Below, piece after piece: positions 1 through 6,063 of a stretch of 7,513 bases of DNA. Source of the stretch: Burkholderiales bacterium (GTDB taxonomy: Bacteria > Pseudomonadota > Gammaproteobacteria > Burkholderiales > Usitatibacteraceae); contig JAICTR010000131.1 in NCBI GenBank assembly GCA_025936275.1, forward strand, positions 1 through 7,513. Reading direction: 5' to 3'. The notes below the pieces were generated by a model that did not search any database, had not been told where the DNA came from, and saw only the letters and a program-made list of their open reading frames with translations. Position 1 is the first letter of the stretch, and each line of letters begins with the position of its first letter. Both the position numbers and the translations under genes were made by a program.

Positions 1-1108
1 CGCGCAGGCGATGCAGCGAGAGCGTCGCGGGGGCGATCTCGCGCAGCGCCGCATCGAGGCGCGCGCGCGCGCCGAGCTCCGCCTCGGCGCCGGCGATGAA
101 CGGCGAGCGCAGCAGGCGGCTCACGCGATCGAACGCGAGCGGCGCGCAGGCGAGCTCGACCAGATCGAGCGCGGCGGCGGCGAGCGGCCACGAGGCGAGC
201 GGCGCGCCAAGGGAGAGGTTGAAGAGCGGCGGCGCATCTGCGCCGGGCGCGAGGCGATCGCCGAGCAGGCGCGCGAAGATGCGCGCGACCTCCGCGCGCC
301 GCTCGGCCAGGCGCGGCACGACGATCCCGATGCGTGGCGTGCCGCCGCCGGATTCCTCGAGCCGCTGGCGCGCCCAGCGCGCGGCGTGCTCGAGCTCCTC
401 GCGCGGCGCGGCGAAGACGACCCGCCGCGACGCGGCGCCGGCATCGGTGCACGCGGTGCGTGCGATCGCCGCGCCCGCCCTTTCGCATGCGGCGAGGAAA
501 TCCTCCTGCTGCGGCGTGACGAGCTCCATCCCGTGCAGCACGACGAGCGCGGGGGGGTGCGAAGCGCCGTTCGCGAAGCGCTGCGCGACTTGCGCCGGCA
601 AACGCGCGCCGTCGATCCATCCCTCCCGGTCCGTGCGGCGCCGGTAGTGCGCGCTCCAGGCGGCGAAGGCGCGCGACTCCTCGCTGCCGTCCGCGGACTC
701 GATCGCGCCTTCGAGCCGCCATGCGTGGGCGAGCTCCCAGGCTTCGCGGGCGAGCGCGGCCGCGGACGCAACCGAAAGGAGCCGCGTGCGCCAGCGGCTT
801 TCGCGAACCGCCTCTTCCCAGAGCAGCTCCGCGGCCGCGGGGCCGATGCGCGCCGGCAGCGCCGCGCCGCCCTCGCCGAAGCGCGCCGCGTCGTGGCATC
901 GCTCGACGAAGGCGCCGAAGGGAAGGATGTCGGGCGCTTCCCAGGAGAGGCGGCCCGCGGCGAGCTGGAACCGGTCGAACCCGGCCTGCAAGGATCGCGC
1001 AAGGCGGGCGTTGGGCGTGAGCACCGCAACCCGGGCGTCTTGCCCCTGCGCGAGGCGGGAAAACAGGACCGGCAGGGCGAGCGTCGGGAGCGGGTTCGGC
1101 ATGAGCAT
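1..1108 (-). CDS. AddB/RecB-like PD-(D/E)XK nuclease family 'probable DNA repair protein', N-terminal part (partial)
   Basis: Reading the minus strand from 1108 gives 369 codons with no stop, running off the left edge, so the C-terminal half is missing. The protein begins MLMPNPLPTLALPV and soon shows VAVLTPNARLARSL, then WEAPDILPFGAFVER and, near residue 190, VVLHGMELVTPQQEDFL. These are hallmarks of the proteobacterial 'probable DNA repair protein' family related to AddB: an N-terminal helicase-like region without a working Walker A loop (TPNARLARS stands where GxGKS would be), followed in full-length members of roughly 850-900 residues by a RecB-type nuclease domain, here outside the window. 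In this family the partner is usually a UvrD/AddA-like helicase encoded next door, so one is expected to the left. The role would be DNA end resection in recombinational repair. The ATG at 1108 directly follows an in-frame TGA and has GGAAG 8 nt upstream; a second in-frame ATG at 1102 is possible but lies farther from that site. Family assignment is by recalled motifs, not a search. Confidence 0.82.
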   Translation of the reverse strand, partial: MLMPNPLPTLALPVLFSRLAQGQDARVAVLTPNARLARSLQAGFDRFQLAAGRLSWEAPDILPFGAFVERCHDAARFGEGGAALPARIGPAAAELLWEEAVRESRWRTRLLSVASAAALAREAWELAHAWRLEGAIESADGSEESRAFAAWSAHYRRRTDREGWIDGARLPAQVAQRFANGASHPPALVVLHGMELVTPQQEDFLAACERAGAAIARTACTDAGAASRRVVFAAPREELEHAARWARQRLEESGGGTPRIGIVVPRLAERRAEVARIFARLLGDRLAPGADAPPLFNLSLGAPLASWPLAAAALDLVELACAPLAFDRVSRLLRSPFIAGAEAELGARARLDAALREIAPATLSLHRLR

Positions 1109-1135
1109 TCATCATACTTCCGGAGCGCCATTTCC

Positions 1136-1165
1136 TTACAGCTGTAACCGCCCTTACAGCTGTAA
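1136..1165. promoter_or_regulatory. Twin palindromic operator candidate (two copies of TTACAGCTGTAA)
   Basis: A perfect 12-bp palindrome, TTACAGCTGTAA, occurs at 1136-1147 and again at 1154-1165, separated by CCGCCC. The two copies are 18 bp centre to centre, and the inner halves also form TGTAA-N6-TTACA. The array sits between two divergent genes, with its near end 27 bp upstream of the nuclease start at 1108 and 103 bp upstream of the protease start. This is the form expected of paired sites for a dimeric helix-turn-helix repressor (TetR, MarR or GntR-like). No regulator gene is in the window and I do not recognise the motif as that of a named regulator. Being closest to the nuclease gene, it may act on that promoter, on the protease promoter, or on both. 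Confidence 0.55.
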
Positions 1166-1172
1166 TCGGCGC

Positions 1173-1188
1173 TGTGCGGAATGTCACA
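1173..1188 (+). promoter_or_regulatory. CRP/Clp-type binding site candidate
   Basis: TGTGC-GGAATG-TCACA matches the CRP half-site pattern TGTGA-N6-TCACA at 9 of 10 conserved positions. Its centre is at 1180.5. If the -10-like TATGCT at 1210-1215 is used, transcription would start near 1222 and the centre falls at -41.5, the standard class II activator position, where CRP replaces the -35 element. No convincing -35 hexamer is seen, which fits activator dependence. The regulator could be CRP or, in a bacterium of this type, a Clp/Vfr-like homologue. This is inferred from sequence only. Confidence 0.5.
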
Positions 1189-1209
1189 AAAGATCCGTCT
1201 CCCCCGGCA

Positions 1210-1215
1210 TATGCT
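1210..1215 (+). promoter_or_regulatory. Putative -10 element for the protease gene
   Basis: TATGCT matches the sigma-70 -10 consensus at 4 of 6 positions. It is supported mainly by its spacing from the CRP-like site (class II geometry) and by lying 54 bp before the protease start, leaving a leader of about 47 nt. There is no extended -10 TG and no clear -35. Alone it would be weak evidence. Confidence 0.35.
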
Positions 1216-1237
1216 CGGGCCGTCGCTCAGAAACTGT

Positions 1238-1252
1238 GCAGTGCATCACTGC
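1238..1252 (+). other. Small hairpin in the protease leader
   Basis: GCAGTG-CAT-CACTGC forms a perfect 6-bp stem with a 3-nt loop. It ends 5 nt before the ribosome binding site GGAGG (1258-1262) of the protease, so it could influence translation or mRNA stability. No T-run follows, so it is not a terminator. A stem this short can arise by chance. Confidence 0.3.
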
Positions 1253-1268
1253 CAGGCGGAGGCGAAAA

Positions 1269-3539
1269 ATGAACACCCACAAACGCTCGCTGTTCCTCGT
1301 TCAACTGCTCGGCGGCGCGCGCCGCTGCACGGCGTACCTCGCCGCGGCGCTGCTGCTCTTCGCTTCCGCGACGGCGGATGCGGCGCTCACCTACACGAGC
1401 CCGACGCAGGCCGCGCAAAAGCTTTCCTCCGACCTCTCCGACGTCGTCGCCGGCGCGAGCATCTCGGGCGTCAGCTGGGCGCGCAACACCTCCAGCGGGC
1501 GCATGGTGAAGGTGCTGGTGGTGGGCTACAACACGTCCGACCCGGACCTCACGTCGCTGCGCTCGGCGATCGTCCAGGCCGGCGGCTCGGTCTACTACAA
1601 GTACATCTCCGTGAACGCGGTGTACGCGCTGCTTCCCGCCGCGCGCGTGGTGGACCTCGCGCGCCGCAGCGACGTGCAGAGCATCTCCCCCAACCGCCTG
1701 ACGGTGCGCACGCGCAGCCTGGTGCAGTCCGTGGCCGGGTCGTACGAATCGAACGGTTCCGGCGCGGTGGTCTCCCCGGGCGTGGACGGCTCCGGCGTGG
1801 GCATCGCGTTCCTCGACTCCGGCATCATGTCCAGCCACAAGGCGTTCCAGAACAGCTGGGGCGGCTCGCGCGTGAAGCGCAGCGTGGACTTCCAGAAGAT
1901 CAACGAGTCGAAGCTCCTCGGCGCGTACGACTGGAAAGGCGGCTTCGACCTCAGCAAGCAGATCTTCCCCGGCAGCGGCGCGTTGCAGGCGCTCGACGCC
2001 ACGATCAACGCCGCGACCACGCTCTTCCAGGATCCGCAGGGGCACGGCACCGCGGTCGCCTCGATCGCCGCGGGACGCGACGTCTACGGCGCGATCGACG
2101 CGACCGGCGTCGCACCCGGCGCCTCGCTCTTCGACGTGCGCGTGCTCGACGAGCAGGGCATGGGCGACGTCGCCGATGCGCTGGCGGGCATCGACTGGGT
2201 GATCTACCACGCCCGGGAGTACGGCATCCGCGTGCTCAACGTGAGCCTCGCCGCCGATTCCACCGAGTCGTACATGACCGACCCGCTGTGCCGCGCGGTG
2301 CGCAATGCGGTCGCCGCCGGCATCACGGTGGTGGTCGCCGCCGGCAACTACGGCACCGATGCACAGGGCCGCGAGGTGTACGGCAGCATCAGCGCGCCCG
2401 GCAACGAGCCCTCGGCGATCACGGTGGGCTCCGACAACCCGCACGACACCGGCACGCGCGCCGACGACAGCGTGAACCTCTTCAGCTCCCGCGGCCCGAC
2501 GCGCGGCGGCTACTACAGCGGCATGAACCGCACGGGCTTCCATCCCGACAACATCCTGAAGCCCGACCTCGTCGCGCCGGGCAACCATATCGTCGGCGCG
2601 CTCTCGACGGACGTCACCGGCCTCCTCGCGAGCAGCCTGCAGCTGCAGTATCCGCAGCTCGTCCTGCAGCGGGGACTGGGCAAGGGCCTCATCGAGGTGA
2701 GCGGGACCTCGTTCTCGGCGCCCGTGGTGTCGGGCGCGGTGGCCCTCATGCTGCAGGCGAACCCGGGGCTCACGCCGCCGCTGGTGAAGGCGATCCTGCA
2801 GTACACGGCCGAAGCGCTCCCCAACCAGAACCTCATGCAGCAGGGCGCGGGCCTCGTCAACGTGCCGGGCGCGCTGCAGGTGGCGGCGTCCCTCTCGCGC
2901 GATGTCGCCAGCCGCGTCGCCTCCGGCTCGCTGCGCGTGGGCGATTCGATCCTCGCGCCGGGCAAGTCGCTTCCCGCGCCGACCTCGACGATCGAGGGCC
3001 GCACGTTCACGTGGAGCCAGTTCGCGTACATGGGCGGCCGGCAGGTGGTCGGCGGCGCGGCGCTCATCACCAAATTCCAGGCGGCCTACGATCCCACGCT
3101 CTCCTGGGTCGGCAACCGCGTGAGCGACACCGAGGTGGACTACTTCCCGGGGTCCACGTACATCTCCGGCTTCCAGGACACGGCGACGGCGCCGATGCGC
3201 CTCGTGAGCTCCGGCGTGCTGCTGATGAGCAAGTCCCTCGGCCCGAGCAACTACGGGATGGGCAGGGGCATCTTCACCAACTCGAGCGACGTCGCGAAAG
3301 GCGTCGTGGAATCGATGGGCATCGTGCTCTCCGAGGGAATCGTGCTCTCGGAAGGCATCGTGCTCTCCGAGGGCATCGTGCTCTCGGAAGGCATCGTGCT
3401 GAGCGAGGGCCTGGTGCTCTCCGAAGGCCTGGTGCTCTCGGAAGGGCTGGTGCTCTCGGAAGGCCTGGTGCTCTCGGAAGGGCTGGTGCTCTCCGAGGGC
3501 CTGGTGCTGAGCGAAAACGCGGGCGCCGGCGAGCCCTGA
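1269..3539 (+). CDS. Secreted subtilisin-like serine protease (S8 family) with C-terminal hexapeptide-repeat tail
   Basis: The product has 756 residues. It starts at the ATG with GGAGG 6 nt upstream; the frame stays open far upstream but only this start gives a signal peptide (basic MNTHKRS, hydrophobic AAALLLFASA, probable cleavage after ADA at 38). Residues about 79-148 resemble an I9-type propeptide, which folds the enzyme and inhibits it until removed. The S8 catalytic domain follows with Asp183 (AFLDSG), His259 (GHGTAVAS), oxyanion Asn360 (AAGNYG) and Ser481 (SGTSFSAP), so activity is expected. The Asp-His spacing of 76 residues is longer than in subtilisin. Residues about 500-683 are a C-terminal region I do not recognise. 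Residues 684-749 are eleven hexapeptides: five GIVLSE then six GLVLSE, followed by NAGAGEP. There is no sortase, PEP-CTERM or other anchor. It acts outside the cytoplasm; the substrate is unknown. It lies 34 bp ahead of a c-di-GMP enzyme gene, probably in one operon, under a CRP-like site. Confidence 0.95.
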   Translation: MNTHKRSLFLVQLLGGARRCTAYLAAALLLFASATADAALTYTSPTQAAQKLSSDLSDVVAGASISGVSWARNTSSGRMVKVLVVGYNTSDPDLTSLRSAIVQAGGSVYYKYISVNAVYALLPAARVVDLARRSDVQSISPNRLTVRTRSLVQSVAGSYESNGSGAVVSPGVDGSGVGIAFLDSGIMSSHKAFQNSWGGSRVKRSVDFQKINESKLLGAYDWKGGFDLSKQIFPGSGALQALDATINAATTLFQDPQGHGTAVASIAAGRDVYGAIDATGVAPGASLFDVRVLDEQGMGDVADALAGIDWVIYHAREYGIRVLNVSLAADSTESYMTDPLCRAVRNAVAAGITVVVAAGNYGTDAQGREVYGSISAPGNEPSAITVGSDNPHDTGTRADDSVNLFSSRGPTRGGYYSGMNRTGFHPDNILKPDLVAPGNHIVGALSTDVTGLLASSLQLQYPQLVLQRGLGKGLIEVSGTSFSAPVVSGAVALMLQANPGLTPPLVKAILQYTAEALPNQNLMQQGAGLVNVPGALQVAASLSRDVASRVASGSLRVGDSILAPGKSLPAPTSTIEGRTFTWSQFAYMGGRQVVGGAALITKFQAAYDPTLSWVGNRVSDTEVDYFPGSTYISGFQDTATAPMRLVSSGVLLMSKSLGPSNYGMGRGIFTNSSDVAKGVVESMGIVLSEGIVLSEGIVLSEGIVLSEGIVLSEGLVLSEGLVLSEGLVLSEGLVLSEGLVLSEGLVLSENAGAGEP
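3318..3515 (+). repeat. Eleven in-frame 18-bp tandem repeats coding for G[I/L]VLSE
   Basis: Eleven consecutive 18-bp units encode five GIVLSE and then six GLVLSE without any amino-acid departure. The DNA units differ only at synonymous positions (ggc/gga/ggg, ctc/ctg, tcc/tcg/agc, gag/gaa) apart from the Ile-to-Leu switch. Units 1 and 3 are identical, as are units 7 and 9. The last unit of each block (5 and 11) is the only one written CTG-AGC instead of CTC-TCN. Synonymous drift with a fixed peptide points to selection on the protein. As 18 is a multiple of three, gain or loss of units would keep the frame. Confidence 0.97.
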
Positions 3540-3543
3540 TCCG

Positions 3544-3549
3544 TACAAT
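3544..3549 (+). promoter_or_regulatory. Possible internal promoter -10 before the c-di-GMP gene
   Basis: TACAAT matches the -10 consensus at 5 of 6 positions and lies in the 34-bp gap, 24 bp before the next start codon. No -35-like sequence is present at 16-18 bp upstream, in the end of the protease gene, and there is no extended -10 TG. It could give the downstream gene some protease-independent transcription, but the evidence is thin. Confidence 0.25.
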
Positions 3550-3573
3550 CACGAAGAACAAGCGGGAGACGCC

Positions 3574-6006
3574 ATGCCGCTCATCGACATGCAGGACTAC
3601 AACCCGGTGGCCCGCCGCTACTGGTGGGCGGTCACCCTGTTCGGCGCGGCCGCGCTCGCCTGGTCGATCGGGAGCGTGGTCGCGATCGACGGCAAGTTCC
3701 TGATCCAGGTGCTGGTGGGCGCGGCGGTCGCGGCGATCGTCGGCCTCTTCCCGGTGCGCATCCCCGGCGCCAAGACCTCGATCGCCGGCGCCGAGATCTT
3801 CATCTTCCTCGTGATGCTGCTCTACGGCGCCCAGGCGGCGGTGATCGCCGCGGCGTTCGAGGGCCTGGTCGCGTCGTGGCGCACCTCCAAGCGCTGGACG
3901 AGCCGCCTCGGCACGCCCGCCATGGCCTCGATCGCGATGATCCTCTGCGCGACCGCCTTCGAAGCGACGCGCGCGCACCTCGACCACGAGAGCGGCGCGA
4001 TGCTGATCACGCTGCTCTTCGGCTTCTCCGCGCTCTACTTCGTCGCCAACACGCTCCTCACCTCGACGCTCTTCGCGCTGAAGACGCGCTCGCCCTTCAC
4101 GCCGCTCAAGTGGCTGCGCGACTTCGGCTGGATCGGCCTCGCCTACCTCACCGGCGCCTCGATCGCGGGGCTCCTCTTCGTGAGCTTCCAGCAGTTCGGC
4201 CTTCCGGTGCTGCTGGTTTCGGTGCCGGTGATCGCGATGTTCCTCTCCACGCTGCACTCCTACTTCCAGCGCAAGGAATCCGACCAGCGGCACATGGAGG
4301 AGCTCAAGGAAAGCGAGAGCCGCTTCCACAGCGCCTTCACCCACGCGGCGATCGGCATGGCGCTGGTCTCCACCGAGGGCCGCTTCATCCAGGCCAACAA
4401 GTCGTTCTGCGACATGCTGGGACGCTCGCTCCCGGAGCTGCTCGCCTCGCAGCTTCCGGCGCTGGTGAACCCCGACGACCTCGGCGCGCTGCAAGGTCCC
4501 GTGGACCGCCTGGTGAAGGGCGAGCTCGCGAGCGTGCACACCGAGGTGCGCGGCATGCATCGCGACGGGAGCGACGTCTGGATGTCGCTCAACATCTCGC
4601 TCGCGCGCGACTGGCAGTTCCGCACCCACAACCTCATCGTGCAGGCGCAGGACATCAGCGCACGGCGCCGCGCCGAAGCCGAGCTCTACCACAACGCCTA
4701 CCACGACAGCCTCACGCAGCTTTCCAACCGCACGCACTTCAACGAGCAGCTGAACCGCGCCATCGCGCGCGTGCAGCGCCATCCGGAGCAGCGCTTCGCG
4801 GTGATGTACCTCGACTTCGACCGCTTCAAGATGGTGAACGACTCGCTCGGCCACAAGGCGGGCGACGAGCTGCTGGTGAACCTCGCGCGGCGCCTGAAGG
4901 AGATGCTGCGCCCGACCGACGTGCTGGCGCGCCTGGGCGGCGACGAGTTCGCGATCCTGGTGGAGGACCTGCATCGCCAGCGCGACGCGGTCGAGCTCAC
5001 CGAGCGCATCCAGAAGGAGCTGCAGAAGCCGGTGCAGCTCGGCCAGATGGAGGTCGCGATCAGCGCCTCGATCGGCATCACCTTCAGCACCAACGGCTAC
5101 CAGACCTCCGACCAGATCATCCGCGACGCCGACATCGCGATGTACAAGGCGAAGTCCAAGGGCAAGGCGCAGTACGCGCTCTTCGACTCGAGCCTGCACC
5201 AGCACGTGACCGCGCAGCTGCAGCTCGAAAGCGAGCTGCGCCGCGCGCTCGGCCAGGGCCAGATCTACCTCGAGTACCAGCCGATCTGCTCGCTGCGCGA
5301 CCGCGCGCTCATCGGCTTCGAGGCGCTGGTGCGCTGGAACCATCCGGAGCGCGGGCTCCTCGAGCCCTCCACCTTCATCCCCGTCGCCGAGGAAACCGGC
5401 CTCATCGTGCCGCTCGGCAACTGGGTGCTCACCGAAGCCTGCCGCCAGATGCGCGAGTGGCGCGCGATCCGCGAGAGCACCACGCTGCGCATGAGCGTGA
5501 ACGTCTCGAGCCTGCAGCTCACCCACCCCGACTTCGTCTCGCACGTGCAGCGCGCGCTGCAGGCGGCCGAGATGGATCCCTCGCAGCTCACGCTCGAGGT
5601 GACCGAGAGCGTGCTCATGGACGGCATCGAGAACGCGGTCTCCACGCTCTCGGCGCTGCGGCACATGGGGGTCACGCTCTCGATCGACGATTTCGGCACC
5701 GGCTACTCGAGCCTTTCCTACCTCGCGACGCTCCCCATCGACGCGCTCAAGGTCGACCGCTCGTTCATCGAGCGCATGAGCCGCGACGGCGAGGGCGGCG
5801 AGATCGTGAAGGCGATCTTCAAGCTCGGCCAGGCGCTCTCGAAGCAGGTGTTCGCCGAGGGCATCGAGACCGGCGCGCAGCTCTCGCTCCTCCAGGAGCT
5901 GGGCTGCGAGTTCGGCCAGGGGTTCCTCCTCTCCCGCCCGGTCGACGCGGCGCGCGCGGCGGGCTTCCTCAACAGCGAGGTGCAGGGACTGCCGGCGGTC
6001 GCATGA
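3574..6006 (+). CDS. Membrane-bound PAS-GGDEF-EAL bifunctional diguanylate cyclase/phosphodiesterase
   Basis: The 810-residue product should make and/or degrade cyclic di-GMP at the inner membrane. Residues about 16-230 contain seven or so hydrophobic segments (roughly 16-38, 41-60, 73-99, 115-130, 142-168, 184-206, 208-229), forming a MASE-like sensory domain I cannot name. A PAS domain spans about 247-362 (SESRFHSAF to DISARRR). The GGDEF domain, about 377-530, has an intact GGDEF at 455-459 and an inhibitory-site RxxD (RPTD, 446-449) exactly five residues before it. The EAL domain, about 545-800, keeps E583 of EAL, N643, E675, D705-D706 (SIDDFGTG), K726 (LKVDRSF), E762 (AEGIE) and Q782, the residues needed for metal binding and hydrolysis. 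Both activities are therefore possible; which dominates cannot be read from sequence. GGGAG stands 5 nt before the ATG. The gene follows the protease by 34 bp with no terminator between, so co-transcription is likely. Unlike LapD-type receptors, neither domain is degenerate. Confidence 0.95.
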   Translation: MPLIDMQDYNPVARRYWWAVTLFGAAALAWSIGSVVAIDGKFLIQVLVGAAVAAIVGLFPVRIPGAKTSIAGAEIFIFLVMLLYGAQAAVIAAAFEGLVASWRTSKRWTSRLGTPAMASIAMILCATAFEATRAHLDHESGAMLITLLFGFSALYFVANTLLTSTLFALKTRSPFTPLKWLRDFGWIGLAYLTGASIAGLLFVSFQQFGLPVLLVSVPVIAMFLSTLHSYFQRKESDQRHMEELKESESRFHSAFTHAAIGMALVSTEGRFIQANKSFCDMLGRSLPELLASQLPALVNPDDLGALQGPVDRLVKGELASVHTEVRGMHRDGSDVWMSLNISLARDWQFRTHNLIVQAQDISARRRAEAELYHNAYHDSLTQLSNRTHFNEQLNRAIARVQRHPEQRFAVMYLDFDRFKMVNDSLGHKAGDELLVNLARRLKEMLRPTDVLARLGGDEFAILVEDLHRQRDAVELTERIQKELQKPVQLGQMEVAISASIGITFSTNGYQTSDQIIRDADIAMYKAKSKGKAQYALFDSSLHQHVTAQLQLESELRRALGQGQIYLEYQPICSLRDRALIGFEALVRWNHPERGLLEPSTFIPVAEETGLIVPLGNWVLTEACRQMREWRAIRESTTLRMSVNVSSLQLTHPDFVSHVQRALQAAEMDPSQLTLEVTESVLMDGIENAVSTLSALRHMGVTLSIDDFGTGYSSLSYLATLPIDALKVDRSFIERMSRDGEGGEIVKAIFKLGQALSKQVFAEGIETGAQLSLLQELGCEFGQGFLLSRPVDAARAAGFLNSEVQGLPAVA

Positions 6007-6063
6007 GGCGCCGCGCGCTCTCGCAGCTTCCCGCCTGCCGCCTCTTCCGGCCGATCGTGCGCG
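6007..6063. other. Short convergent intergenic gap
   Basis: The 57 bp between the ends of the c-di-GMP gene and the reductase gene hold no clear stem followed by a T-run on either strand, so I see no intrinsic terminator. Termination may be factor-dependent or the transcripts may overlap. Confidence 0.5.

Noticed and set aside
551..557. Run of seven G (seven C on the coding strand) inside the nuclease gene, a possible slippage site
   Set aside because: It encodes His-Pro-Pro-Ala in an unbroken frame. One short run in DNA this GC-rich is not evidence of phase variation.
11..1147. Plus-strand open frame of 378 codons
   Set aside because: Arg/Ala/Glu-rich shadow of the minus-strand nuclease gene, whose own frame gives recognisable family motifs over 369 codons without a stop.
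786..1268. Longer N-terminus for the protease, starting at 786
   Set aside because: The frame is open, but it would overlap the nuclease gene and bury the signal peptide; the ATG at 1269 has GGAGG 6 nt upstream and a proper signal sequence.
1216..1268. Possible c-di-GMP riboswitch in the protease leader, suggested by the downstream gene
   Set aside because: The leader is too short and lacks the conserved GEMM bases and helices; only one small hairpin is present.
1227..3548. Minus-strand open frame of 773 codons opposite the protease
   Set aside because: It is His/Arg/Ala/Val-rich with no domain, and lies exactly antisense to a gene with an intact catalytic triad. Long antisense frames are expected when nearly all third codon positions are G or C.
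3274..5664. Minus-strand open frame of 796 codons opposite the c-di-GMP gene
   Set aside because: Low-complexity composition rich in Arg, Glu, His and Leu, antisense to clear GGDEF and EAL domains, with its end made of an antisense reading of the tandem repeats. A codon-bias shadow.
6007..6063. Bidirectional terminator between the convergent genes
   Set aside because: GC-rich, but no convincing inverted repeat with a following T-run on either strand.
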